A stretch of 46,451 bases of DNA, from contig CADECM010000042.1 of assembly GCA_902825845.1 (NCBI GenBank), positions 1 through 46,451 of the forward strand, in the 5' to 3' direction. The position numbers were made by a program, and so were the translations under genes. The notes beneath the pieces are model-generated. The model was not told the DNA's origin, did no database searches, and worked only from the letters and a program-made list of their open reading frames with translations. This DNA is from an uncultured beta proteobacterium (GTDB taxonomy: Bacteria > Pseudomonadota > Gammaproteobacteria > Burkholderiales > SG8-41). Below are positions 24,801-32,112 of the stretch, one piece after another (the first letter of the stretch is position 1; every line of letters begins with the position of its first letter).

Positions 24801-25204
24801 TTACCGAGACCACGGCGATGACGGATGTGGCGCCGGCCCTGGAAAATCTCACGCGCCTGCGCATGCACGGATTCGGCCTCTCCATCGACGACTACGGCAC
24901 CGGGTTTTCGAGCATGCAGCAATTGACGCGCGTGCCGTTTACGGAACTGAAGATAGACCAGAGTTTTGTCCGCGGCTTCGGCGCGAACAGCCGGCTGCGT
25001 CCGATCGTGGAATCGAGCGTGGAAATGGCGCGCCGCCTGAATATCAAGAGCGTGGCGGAAGGTGCGGAATCGCAGGCCGACTGGGACGCACTGAAGGCCA
25101 TCGGTTGCGACCTGGTGCAGGGCTATTTTGTCGCCAGGCCACTGGATGAAGCGGCGTTTGTACAATTTTTCGAATCGTACGGGGCGACTCCAGCCGCGCG
25201 GTAG
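21869..25204 (+). CDS. Hybrid sensor histidine kinase with PAS, HisKA, HATPase, REC, HPt, REC and EAL domains
   Basis: The 1111-residue membrane protein carries an entire phosphorelay plus a c-di-GMP phosphodiesterase output. Order: one transmembrane helix (about 5-24); PAS (about 38-170); HisKA with H201 in MSHEIRTPLGG; HATPase with N-box NNFVSNAIKF and G-boxes TDTGVGIE and GGTGLGLS; REC1 with D503 (VITDCHMP) and K548; HPt with H643 (AHRMKGASR); REC2 with D766 (VCDLDMP); EAL from about 865. EAL catalytic residues are intact: E887 (GAEALARW), N945, E977 (EVTET), D1007-D1008 (IDDYGTGFS), K1028 and E1064 (SVAEGAES), so it is probably active. It looks like a RocS-type BvgS-like kinase fused to a RocR-type REC-EAL regulator. 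No periplasmic sensor domain is present. Neighbours do not reveal the signal. Confidence 0.93.
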   Translation: MQYPVVTIAAVGLLIVALMAVHVYRLRQFGRRFRHQAAFQKALLDSADAAIVSTTAEGVIDSVNRGAEELSGYSAAELIGRPVMSFIPDVAVLTAHAEALSRDLGREIKPGFEVFVAAARDGRHDTREWQMLRKDGVRVPVLLSVSAVRGATGASGSHAGFIGIARDISAGKQAERELIAARDAAELANRGKDTFLATMSHEIRTPLGGIQGLLELLSLTTLDNDQRKTLQTARESADGLLRILNDILDWSSLEAGKLQLVPQAASLAQIVERVANTYAHAASARNLTLEREVDARLGAAHVVDPLRLSQVLNNFVSNAIKFTMQGRIDLRATLIERLQGADRVRFSVTDTGVGIEVAAQDQVFERYARQAVDAGRMYGGTGLGLSICRRLAQAMGGVIELQSTPGTGSTFSLTLNLPTAPATSLPAATAVPANEPAPQPLALAPNAAKTARPLVMVVDDNAVNRMILAAQLARLGVATEIADNGEAALALWQSKPFALVITDCHMPKMDGYQLSRAIRDIEAAGTRPRTPILAWTANAMPAEADACRDAGMDELMVKPISMTQLRVVLSQWLRDAKPATAQSAATGTQVEPVDLSQLDNIAADEAQKTTILAALLTQSRSDHADLQAALDKQDIPAIVRIAHRMKGASRMVGANELADASEAMEFAGKQGRIDHAEKVLPALARLVHWLQAHQGGSAGAVAQQTTRVADGLCVLVVEDHDFQRQTVAGMLRALGARDVLEAGDGRHAITRMTELLPAVVDLVVCDLDMPHMDGMEFIRHLGAANNPAPVIITSAKERALLSSVEQMARAYGVTLLGVIEKPVTRDALEAQLEQYSKPRLLSTSQKIVRGAAPEFTLDEVLPGLTEQIEPFFQPKVHLATGRIVGAEALARWRHPLRGIVAPYAFIPLLEQSGNIDALTFLMLEKSALACRRWRAAGVDCNVSVNLSLASLADTSLADRITQIVRGAGLAPHDMTLEVTETTAMTDVAPALENLTRLRMHGFGLSIDDYGTGFSSMQQLTRVPFTELKIDQSFVRGFGANSRLRPIVESSVEMARRLNIKSVAEGAESQADWDALKAIGCDLVQGYFVARPLDEAAFVQFFESYGATPAAR

Positions 25205-25317
25205 CGCCGTATCGGGTTGGCACGGGCATTGCCGGGTTCGGGGTGTTCCACGCGGTCGGAGGCAGCCGGCAGCGTGCTAATATTTGCGCCGATGCCCACA
25301 GCGAGCGAGCGCGTGTC

Positions 25318-26157
25318 ATGCCGTTTCACCGTTTTGAACAGCTGGAAAGCAAGGCGCTGACGCCGGATTTGTCGTCGGCGCGCGGGCCCGTGATCGAGGG
25401 CGAGTACCTGTATTTTTGCCTGGTGCACAAGTCCGCGGGCACGGGGTCCGAACTGCACTACCACCCGAACGAGTTGCTGATTTTCCCGCTGCGCGGTCTG
25501 ATCAATGCCATTGTGGGCAAGGATCGGCGCGTGGTGGGACCGGGGACCTTTGTGCATGCGCCGGCGTTCGCGCGGCACTCGATGAAGGCAACCGAAGACG
25601 GTGATTTGTCCTATCTGTATATCAAGGACAAGACCTGGACGGTGGTCGGATTGGCCGCGGATCAGGCGGTGCCGGACAAGGCGCTGACGGTGGATGAGAT
25701 TAATCGTCTGCACGACACCGGCGCGGCGCGCGATGCGCCCGGCGGCGAAACTCGGGCCGTGATCGAGGGCCTGCGGGATTGTTATTACCCGCTGATCGAG
25801 TCGCTGACCGCGCCGCAGGTTTCGGCGCGGCGGGTGTACTGGATGGAAGGCGAACGGCTGGCGTTCGGACTGTTTGACGTGCCGGCGGGCTACGCCGAAC
25901 CCGAACTGGTCAGCGATCGGGAGATATTTGTTTACGTGATCGGCGGCGGCATGCGCGCCCGCGTGGGAGCGGACAATCGCGACCTCACGCCCGGCGATGT
26001 GGTACACATTCCGCGCGGCACGCCCTATCAATTCGATACCCGGTCGGCATTTGTGCGCTATGCCATGGCGTGTTCGACGCCATGGCTTGAGGCGAAAATT
26101 GACAACATGACGCCGGCCGAACGCGAGCAGTCGCGCATCCACGGCAAGGCAAACTAA
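25318..26157 (+). CDS. Bicupin (two-cupin-domain) protein
   Basis: The 279-residue protein has two cupin barrels. The first includes SELHYHPNELLIFPLRG and FVHAPAFARHSM, giving the histidine/glutamate metal-binding pattern; the second includes DREIFVYVIGG and LTPGDVVHIPRGTPYQF, with fewer metal ligands. It may be a dioxygenase, isomerase or sensor-type cupin; no function can be assigned. I prefer ATG 25318 (MPFHRFEQLESK); an upstream in-frame ATG at 25243 has no Shine-Dalgarno and codes for low-complexity residues. It follows the sensor kinase by about 110 bases and precedes a HIBADH-type dehydrogenase by 25 bases, so it likely begins a four-gene run. Confidence 0.8.
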   Translation: MPFHRFEQLESKALTPDLSSARGPVIEGEYLYFCLVHKSAGTGSELHYHPNELLIFPLRGLINAIVGKDRRVVGPGTFVHAPAFARHSMKATEDGDLSYLYIKDKTWTVVGLAADQAVPDKALTVDEINRLHDTGAARDAPGGETRAVIEGLRDCYYPLIESLTAPQVSARRVYWMEGERLAFGLFDVPAGYAEPELVSDREIFVYVIGGGMRARVGADNRDLTPGDVVHIPRGTPYQFDTRSAFVRYAMACSTPWLEAKIDNMTPAEREQSRIHGKAN

Positions 26158-26168
26158 AAACTCCATAA

Positions 26169-26180
26169 AAACAAATACTT
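26169..26180 (+). promoter_or_regulatory. AT-rich IHF-like motif, copy 8
   Basis: AAACAAATACTT followed by A ends two bases before the ATG of the HIBADH-type gene, in the place where a Shine-Dalgarno is expected but absent. Confidence 0.4.
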
Positions 26181-26182
26181 AT

Positions 26183-27091
26183 ATGAATCGTATGGCAATA
26201 GGGCAAGTGGGACTGGGGATCATGGGCGGTGCGTTTGCCAAACATCTGTTGGCCGCAGAGTTTGGCGTGCTGGGTTTTGATCCGGACAGGCGCGCGCGCG
26301 CGGCGCATCGCGCACGCGGCGGGGCGCTGGCGGCATCGGGCATGGCGGTTGCGCGCGCCAGTAACGTGATCATCACCTCGCTGCCCAGCGTCAAGGCGTG
26401 CGAATCGGCATTCTTCGGTAAGGAAGGTATTGCCGCCGGCGCGCGCAAGGGTTTGATCGTGATTGAAGCCAGCACCATGCCGCTGGATGTCAAGCACGAT
26501 ATACGTGCGCGCTGCGCCGAGCGCGGCGTCACTGTGCTTGACTGTCCGATCAGCGGCACCGGCGCGCAGGCCGCGGCCAAGGATATTTCAGTGTACGCGA
26601 GTGGTGACGCGGCGGCGGTGAAGCGCTGCCAGGCAGTGTTCAAGGGTTTTGCGCGCAGCATGCATTATTGCGGCGAATACGGTAACGGTTCCAAACTCAA
26701 ATTCATCGCCAACCTGCTGGTTACCATTCACAACGTGTCGGCGGCCGAAGCGATGGTGATGGGACTGAAATCAGGGCTTGATCTGAATCTGCTGTACAAG
26801 GTGATCAAGGACGGCGCCGGCACGTCGCGCATGTTTGAGGTGCGCGGGCCGATGATGATTCGCGGTGACTATCGTGCCGCGACCATGAAAGTGGATGTTT
26901 ATCAAAAGGATATCGATATAATCGGCGCCTTCGCCGCGCAGTTGAACATTCCGGTGCCGCTGTTCGAGGCGAGCAAGGCGTATTATTCGTCTGCGCTGTC
27001 CCAGGGTTTTGCCAAGGCGGATACCGCGGCGGTGTGCGCGGTGCTGGAGCAGATGGCGGGCAATCCGCGCAAGCGCATCCGAAGGTCGTGA
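26183..27091 (+). CDS. NAD(P)-dependent 3-hydroxyisobutyrate dehydrogenase-family oxidoreductase
   Basis: The 302-residue protein opens IGQVGLGIMGGAFAKHL, the GxGxMG Rossmann motif of the beta-hydroxyacid dehydrogenase family. The substrate-binding segment CPISGTGAQAAAKD and the catalytic lysine region YGNGSKLKFIANLLV near residue 172 are present. Relatives oxidise 3-hydroxyisobutyrate, tartronate semialdehyde or reduce small aldehydes; the specific substrate is unknown. The start lacks a Shine-Dalgarno and instead has AT motif copy 8 right before ATG; an internal ATG four codons in is possible. It lies in the bicupin-HIBADH-LVIVD-CobW run. Confidence 0.87.
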   Translation: MNRMAIGQVGLGIMGGAFAKHLLAAEFGVLGFDPDRRARAAHRARGGALAASGMAVARASNVIITSLPSVKACESAFFGKEGIAAGARKGLIVIEASTMPLDVKHDIRARCAERGVTVLDCPISGTGAQAAAKDISVYASGDAAAVKRCQAVFKGFARSMHYCGEYGNGSKLKFIANLLVTIHNVSAAEAMVMGLKSGLDLNLLYKVIKDGAGTSRMFEVRGPMMIRGDYRAATMKVDVYQKDIDIIGAFAAQLNIPVPLFEASKAYYSSALSQGFAKADTAAVCAVLEQMAGNPRKRIRRS

Positions 27092-27117
27092 TTCACCCGT
27101 AAGCGAAAGAGAACAAT

Positions 27118-28368
27118 ATGAGCGAAGCAACACCGATGTCCCCGCAGAGCCAGGCGTCACAAACACTGGCATTCAACATGAAGCTTCTGGCCCAGCATGA
27201 AATGGAAGGTTTCGGCGGCATGGGCGAGGGGATCAACATGCAGATCGCCAGGGATGGCCGGCGCATTCTGTGGATGGCGCACGAATCCGCGCCAAAAAAT
27301 TTCACCGCGCTGGATGTCAGCGACCCGCGCAATCCCAAGTTCGTGATTCAGACCGATCTGCCGCACGGCAACGTGCGCTCCAATTCGCTCGACGTGGTGG
27401 GCAACACCATGGTGGTGGCCTACCAGACCAAGGGTTTCAACGACAAGCCCGCGGGTTTTGACATCTTCGACATTACCGTGCCGGAGAAGCCCAAACTGAT
27501 TTCGCATTTCGATTGCTCGGGAAAGTTTTCGCGCGGTGTTCACGCGGTGTGGTTTGACGACGGTGAATTCGTGCACATGGCGAGCGGCGCGGCGGATTTC
27601 GAGCCGACCAATGACAAGGATGACCAGTGCTACCGCATCATCGACGTGCGCAATCCGTCGAAACCCGCGGAGGTGGGGCGCTGGTGGTACCCGGGCACCC
27701 GCAAGGGTGACACCGCGCCGCCGCCACCGCGCCTCAAACTCGACGGCGGCTATCGCGCGCACAACACCAATGTCTACTCCAAGGCGCGCCCGGATCGTGC
27801 CTATGTCGGCTATATCGACGGCGGCGGCTGGATCCTGGACATCAAGGACAAGGGCAACATCAAGGTGGTGTCGCACTGGAAAAACTCACCGCCGTTCAAC
27901 GGTTTCGTGCACACCATGATGCCGCTGTTGAAACGCGATCTGCTGATCGCGACCGAGGAGTGCGTGCGTGACAACTGCGCCGACTGGCCCAAAATGACCT
28001 GGGTGCTCAATCTCGAAGACGAAACCAATCCGGTGCCGATATCCACCGTGCCACTGCCGTCGCCTGAGAGCTTCGGCAAGCGCGGCGGGCGCTTCGGGTC
28101 GCACAACCTGTGGGAAAATTATTCCGCCGACTGTGCATGGCGCTCGGACGATATCATCCTCGCAACCTTCTTCAACGGCGGCTTGCGCGCCTACGACTTG
28201 TCCAATCCGTATCAGCCCCAGGAAGTCGCGTATTTTGTTCCCGGCACGCCCAAGTTGTCGCCCAAGGGCGCGGTGCAAATCAATGACGTCTATGTCGACG
28301 AGCGCGGCGTGGTGTACTGCCAGGATCGCTTTACCGGCGGGTTGTACGTCGTGGAGTGGACGCAGTAG
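27118..28368 (+). CDS. LVIVD-repeat beta-propeller protein
   Basis: The 416-residue protein has repeated blade motifs with the LVIVD pattern: LDVSDPRNPKFV, FDITVPEKPKLIS, IDVRNPSKPAEVG, LDIKDKGNIKVVS, and YDLSNPYQPQEVAYF. Many histidines (HNTNVYS, HTMMPLL, GSHNLWENY) suggest a metal site in the propeller, similar to selenium-binding or carotenoid-cleavage-like propellers. There is no signal peptide, so it is probably cytoplasmic. Function is not known for this family. AAGAGA precedes the ATG. It is followed three bases after its stop by a CobW GTPase, so the two are almost surely translated together and the CobW protein may load a metal into it. Confidence 0.8.
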   Translation: MSEATPMSPQSQASQTLAFNMKLLAQHEMEGFGGMGEGINMQIARDGRRILWMAHESAPKNFTALDVSDPRNPKFVIQTDLPHGNVRSNSLDVVGNTMVVAYQTKGFNDKPAGFDIFDITVPEKPKLISHFDCSGKFSRGVHAVWFDDGEFVHMASGAADFEPTNDKDDQCYRIIDVRNPSKPAEVGRWWYPGTRKGDTAPPPPRLKLDGGYRAHNTNVYSKARPDRAYVGYIDGGGWILDIKDKGNIKVVSHWKNSPPFNGFVHTMMPLLKRDLLIATEECVRDNCADWPKMTWVLNLEDETNPVPISTVPLPSPESFGKRGGRFGSHNLWENYSADCAWRSDDIILATFFNGGLRAYDLSNPYQPQEVAYFVPGTPKLSPKGAVQINDVYVDERGVVYCQDRFTGGLYVVEWTQ

Positions 28369-28371
28369 ATC

Positions 28372-29439
28372 ATGGAAGCGCCAGTCCTGGGCCGCAGCGC
28401 GCTGTCAGGGCGCATTCCCGTCAGTGTGGTGACGGGATTTCTCGGCAGCGGAAAGACCACGCTCGTCAACAAACTCCTGAAGCGGCCGGAGATGAATCGC
28501 GTGGCGGTGATCGTCAATGAACTCGGGGAGCAGGCGATCGATAACGACCTGGTGGAAGTGTCGTCCGAGCAGATGATGCTGCTCAACAATGGTTGTCTGT
28601 GCTGCGTGCTGCGCGGCGATTTGCAGGAGACCATGCGCGATCTGTTCGTCAAGCGCCGCAACGGCGAGATCATCGACTTCGACCGGCTGGTGATCGAAAC
28701 CACGGGGCTGGCCGATCCCGCGCCGGTGATGCAGACGCTGATGACCGACACCATGCTGCAGGCGCAATACCGGCTGGATTGCGTGGTGACACTGGTCGAC
28801 GCAGTGAACGGTCTGGAGCAGATCAGGACACTGTCCGAGCCGGTCAAGCAGGCGGCGCTGGCCGATCGTCTGGTGATCACCAAGACCGATCTGGTGGACG
28901 AGACGAAGGCGGCCGAGTTGGAAGCGGCGCTGCGCGATCTGAATCCGCGCGCGCCGGTAAAGCGCGCGATCAACGGTGAAATAGAACTGGCGTTCCTGGT
29001 GGATGTGGCCTTGCGCAGCATGCAGTCGCGCTTGGAGGACGTCGAGCGCTGGATGGGCGCGGATAACGCCGAAGATCATGGCCATTACGGCCACGATGAA
29101 CACGGCCATGCGCACCGGCACGACAGCAACGTGATTTCGTTTTGCCTGCGCTACAAGACGCCGTTCACCTGGGCGTCGTTCTCACAGTGCATGGAGGTGC
29201 TGGGAACGCTGCGCGGCGCGGATTTATTCCGCGTCAAGGGACTGGTGAACGTGGCGGGCCACAAGGGGCCGCTGGTGGTGCAGGGTGTACAGCATCTGTT
29301 TCATCCGCCGATCGAACTGGAAAAATGGCCGGGTGACGATCACGAAACGCGCATCGTGTTTATTACCCGCGGCATCACCGAGCAGACGGTGAGTAATCTG
29401 TTTTCTGCGATTGCCTCGGTGGCGGCGGTTGCCGCCTGA
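28372..29439 (+). CDS. CobW/COG0523-family GTPase (metal chaperone)
   Basis: The 355-residue protein has the Walker A TGFLGSGKTTLVNKLL (about 21-36), the family CxCC motif as C75, C77 and C78 in NNGCLCCVL, the G3-like ETTGLADP and the NKxD equivalent TKTDLVDE. A histidine-rich stretch of about 20 residues near position 230 (HGHYGHDEHGHAHRH) and the C-terminal CobW domain follow. COG0523 proteins hydrolyse GTP to deliver Zn, Co or other metals to client enzymes. The client here may be the upstream LVIVD protein, whose stop lies three bases away. The metal cannot be told from sequence, and no Zur-type operator was found. Confidence 0.93.
   Translation: MEAPVLGRSALSGRIPVSVVTGFLGSGKTTLVNKLLKRPEMNRVAVIVNELGEQAIDNDLVEVSSEQMMLLNNGCLCCVLRGDLQETMRDLFVKRRNGEIIDFDRLVIETTGLADPAPVMQTLMTDTMLQAQYRLDCVVTLVDAVNGLEQIRTLSEPVKQAALADRLVITKTDLVDETKAAELEAALRDLNPRAPVKRAINGEIELAFLVDVALRSMQSRLEDVERWMGADNAEDHGHYGHDEHGHAHRHDSNVISFCLRYKTPFTWASFSQCMEVLGTLRGADLFRVKGLVNVAGHKGPLVVQGVQHLFHPPIELEKWPGDDHETRIVFITRGITEQTVSNLFSAIASVAAVAA
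29391..29404 (-). promoter_or_regulatory. Weak relative of the AT-rich motif (coding)
   Basis: The minus strand reads AAAACAGATTACTC, similar to the AT motif but with one extra base. It lies in the last codons of the CobW gene. I do not count it among the ten exact matches. Confidence 0.2.
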
Positions 29440-29529
29440 CGCAGGGCGCGTGCCGCTTCGCCGCGAGGTTTCGATGTTCCCGCAGGGGCAATTTCCATAG
29501 CCATTCCGGCAACGCGCTGCGGTGCCGCC

Positions 29530-29766
29530 TCAGGCAGATTCCGGCGATACGATTTCGATGTGGTCCCGGCTGACGTCGACGAAGGGCGAATTCATCACCA
29601 GGCGCCCGCCGAGATCCCACACTTCAACGTCGGTTAACGCCATGAAATTCTTGGAGTCGATCATATAGTCCGTGACACGCGCACCCGGCTGCAGATGAAT
29701 ATATCCCTTGATACGATAACTGCGGGTAAGAATCACCACTTTGGTTCGGGCGTTTTGTTCGGCCAT
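29530..29766 (-). CDS. Small conserved protein of unknown function
   Basis: The 78-residue protein (MAEQNARTKVVILTRSYRIK...) is rich in beta strands and has no signal peptide or membrane helix. It resembles small uncharacterised proteins from Betaproteobacteria, with the segments KGYIHLQPGARVTDYM and FMALTDVEVWD. ATG 29766 is preferred over upstream starts because the alternative would run into the divergent transporter gene. It is convergent with the CobW gene and divergent from the OpuF-like gene. Confidence 0.6.
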   Translation of the reverse strand: MAEQNARTKVVILTRSYRIKGYIHLQPGARVTDYMIDSKNFMALTDVEVWDLGGRLVMNSPFVDVSRDHIEIVSPESA

Positions 29767-29798
29767 GATTGCGAATCTCGCGAAGGTCGGTGTTGCAC

Positions 29799-31319
29799 AT
29801 GTTAGCGCCAAACAATGTGATGGGCAAATGCGGACTGTGGTTCTCCGCGCTGGTACTGGCGACGGCAGCAGCCGGACTGGTGTGCGCGGGTGAGACAGTC
29901 AACGTTGGATCCAAGCGCTTTACCGAATCGTACATACTCGGCGAAATCATGACGCAGCGCATGCGCGCGGTGGACGGCGTAACGGCGACGCATCGCCAGG
30001 GCCTGGGCAATACCGCCATCCTGTTCGCCGCGCTCAAGAGCGGCGCCATCGATGTGTATCCAGAGTATACGGGCACGCTCGCGTTTGAATTGCTGGGATT
30101 GAAGCGCGTGCCTTTGCTGACCGAATTGAACAGCCTGCTCGACAGTCATGGTCTTGCCGCCGGTATTGCACTGGGGTTCGGCAATTCGTATGCGCTGGCG
30201 ATCAGCGAAGCGCGCGCGGCGGCGCTGGGTGTTGATGCGATTTCCGCGCTGAAACAGCAGCCGGGCCTGCGCTACGGTTTCTCACAGGAGTTTCTCAATC
30301 GCAAAGACGGCTGGCCGGGATTGCGCGATGCCTATGCGTTGTCGGCCCGTCCGGTTGGACTCGATCATGGCGTCGCATATGATGCGGTGAAGGCGGCGAC
30401 GGTGGACATCATCGACGTCTATACCACCGACGCCAAACTCGGGCGCTACGGACTCAAGGTGCTGCGCGACGACCGCGGCTATTTTCCGCCATATGACGCG
30501 GTGCTGGTATACCGCAAGGACTTGCCGCAACGTCATCCGCGGGCTTACCGTGCGCTGCAAGCGCTCGAACAGGGTATTTCCGCCAGCGCGATGATCCGCA
30601 TGAATGCCGCGGCGGAACTCGATGGCCAGCCGTTTGCGCGCGTGGCAGGTGACTTTCTCAACGCGGGCAGCTCGCAAACCACTAGTCCCCGTCCCGGATG
30701 GCTGGCACGGTTGTTCGCCGGGGACTTCTGGCGCCTGACCATGGAGCATGCACTTCTGGTGTTCGGGGCGCTGGTTCTGAGTGTAGGCGCGGGTGTACCG
30801 CTCGGCGTGTGGGCGGCGCGTTCCGTGCGCGCCCGCCCGTGGATTCTGGGTGCCGTCGGTGTGCTGCAGACCATACCGGCCCTGGCGCTGTTGGCGTTTC
30901 TGATTGCGGCGTTGGGGCAAATCGGCCAGTTGCCGGCGGTGATCGCGTTGTTCCTGTATGGATTGCTGCCAATTGTGCGCAACACTGAAAGCGGGCTGGC
31001 GGGTATTGCGCCCGGCCTGACCAAGGCGGGCTTTGCCCTGGGATTGCGGCGCGGCGCGGTGATGCGCCTGATCGAGTTGCCGCTGGCACTACCCTCGGTT
31101 CTGGCGGGCATCAAGACGTCAGCCGTGATCAATGTCGGCACCGCAACCATTGCCGCGTTTATCGGCGCCGGCGGCTATGGCGAGCGGATTGTTGCCGGGT
31201 TGGCGGTGAATGACCACGCGATGATGCTGGCGGGGGCCGTGCCGGCGGCCGCGCTCGCAGTGCTGATTCAATGGGTATTTGAGCGGGTGGAACGCCGGAT
31301 TCTATGCTATGGACTGTGA
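29799..31319 (+). CDS. OpuF-like fused substrate-binding and permease protein of an osmoprotectant ABC transporter
   Basis: The protein (506 residues from ATG 29799) joins a periplasmic glycine-betaine-type binding domain (about 30-285, opening VNVGSKRFTESYILGEIM with DVYPEYTGT and DHGVAYDAVK) to a ProW/OpuCB-like permease domain (about 310-500) with five or more hydrophobic helices and an EAA-type loop around GFALGLRRGAVMRLIELPLALP. A signal peptide leads. Known OpuF proteins import betaine, choline or similar osmolytes with a separate ATPase; no ATPase gene is adjacent here. The start is uncertain: ATG 29799 (AAGG about 10 bases upstream) or ATG 29820 are both possible. Confidence 0.88.
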   Translation: MLAPNNVMGKCGLWFSALVLATAAAGLVCAGETVNVGSKRFTESYILGEIMTQRMRAVDGVTATHRQGLGNTAILFAALKSGAIDVYPEYTGTLAFELLGLKRVPLLTELNSLLDSHGLAAGIALGFGNSYALAISEARAAALGVDAISALKQQPGLRYGFSQEFLNRKDGWPGLRDAYALSARPVGLDHGVAYDAVKAATVDIIDVYTTDAKLGRYGLKVLRDDRGYFPPYDAVLVYRKDLPQRHPRAYRALQALEQGISASAMIRMNAAAELDGQPFARVAGDFLNAGSSQTTSPRPGWLARLFAGDFWRLTMEHALLVFGALVLSVGAGVPLGVWAARSVRARPWILGAVGVLQTIPALALLAFLIAALGQIGQLPAVIALFLYGLLPIVRNTESGLAGIAPGLTKAGFALGLRRGAVMRLIELPLALPSVLAGIKTSAVINVGTATIAAFIGAGGYGERIVAGLAVNDHAMMLAGAVPAAALAVLIQWVFERVERRILCYGL

Positions 31320-31350
31320 AATCAGTCACAATAGCGCCCTTAATCGCCGA

Positions 31351-31377
31351 GAACTAATTTTGGGTTTTTCAGTCTTT
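31351..31377 (+). promoter_or_regulatory. Candidate sigma-E-type promoter of rpoE
   Basis: GAACTA (31351) and TCTTT (31373) are 16 bases apart, close to the RpoE/AlgU pattern GAACTT-N16-TCTGA. Autoregulation of rpoE by sigma-E is known in related bacteria. A leader of about 130 bases would precede the gene. A second, sigma-70-like TATACT lies at 31444-31449 without a clear -35. Confidence 0.4.
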
Positions 31378-31511
31378 GCAGTATCGCGGGTTTTTCGCAG
31401 GGATGCTGGCGCGCCGTGTCGCGTGATGGGCCTGCGGGTTGGGTATACTGCCGGTTTTGCAGACCGGCGCGATGTCCGACCTGAACAACAAACACGACAG
31501 GGACGGAGTTC

Positions 31512-32111
31512 ATGAGCGACCGCGAAATCGACCAGCAGTTGGTCGAGCGCGCACAGCGTGGCGACAAGCATGCCTTCGAGCTGCTGGTTGCGAAGTACCA
31601 GCGCAAGCTGATCCGGCTGTTATCCCGGTTTATCCGGGATGCGACGGAAGTGGAGGATGTGGCTCAGGAGGCGTTCATAAAGGCCTATCGCGCGCTGCCC
31701 AACTTCCGCGGGGACAGTGCGTTTTACACGTGGCTCTACAGGATTGGGATCAATACAGCCAAGAATTATCTGGTGGCCATGGGGCGGCGCGCGCCGACAT
31801 CCACGGCCATGGATGCCGAAGAGGCGGAAGACCTCGGAGAGACGGAATTGCTGCAGGACCTGAATACGCCGGAAAACGAAATGATGAGCCGCCAGGTGGC
31901 GGATACCGTGAACCAAACGCTGGATAAGTTGCCTGAGGACTTGCGTACCGCCATCTCATTGCGTGAAATGGAAGGCTTGAGTTATGAGGAAATTGCCGCC
32001 GTGATGAATTGCCCGATCGGCACGGTGCGCTCGCGGATTTTCCGGGCGCGGGAAGCGATTGCAGAACAGCTGCGGCCCATGCTCGGAACGGGCAAAGACA
32101 GGAGATGGTGA
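31512..32111 (+). CDS. rpoE: RNA polymerase sigma factor RpoE (ECF)
   Basis: The 199-residue ECF sigma factor has region 2 (about 20-95: LVAKYQRKLIRLLSRF, DVAQEAFIKAYRALPNFRG, FYTWLYRIGINTAKNYL) and region 4 (about 130-190: GLSYEEIAAVMNCPIGTVRSRIFRAR). It directs RNA polymerase to envelope-stress genes. Length and sequence match RpoE/AlgU of Betaproteobacteria. GACGGAG lies just upstream of ATG. rseA begins one base after its stop, so the sigma and its anti-sigma factor are coupled. Confidence 0.97.
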   Translation: MSDREIDQQLVERAQRGDKHAFELLVAKYQRKLIRLLSRFIRDATEVEDVAQEAFIKAYRALPNFRGDSAFYTWLYRIGINTAKNYLVAMGRRAPTSTAMDAEEAEDLGETELLQDLNTPENEMMSRQVADTVNQTLDKLPEDLRTAISLREMEGLSYEEIAAVMNCPIGTVRSRIFRAREAIAEQLRPMLGTGKDRRW

Positions 32112-32112
32112 G

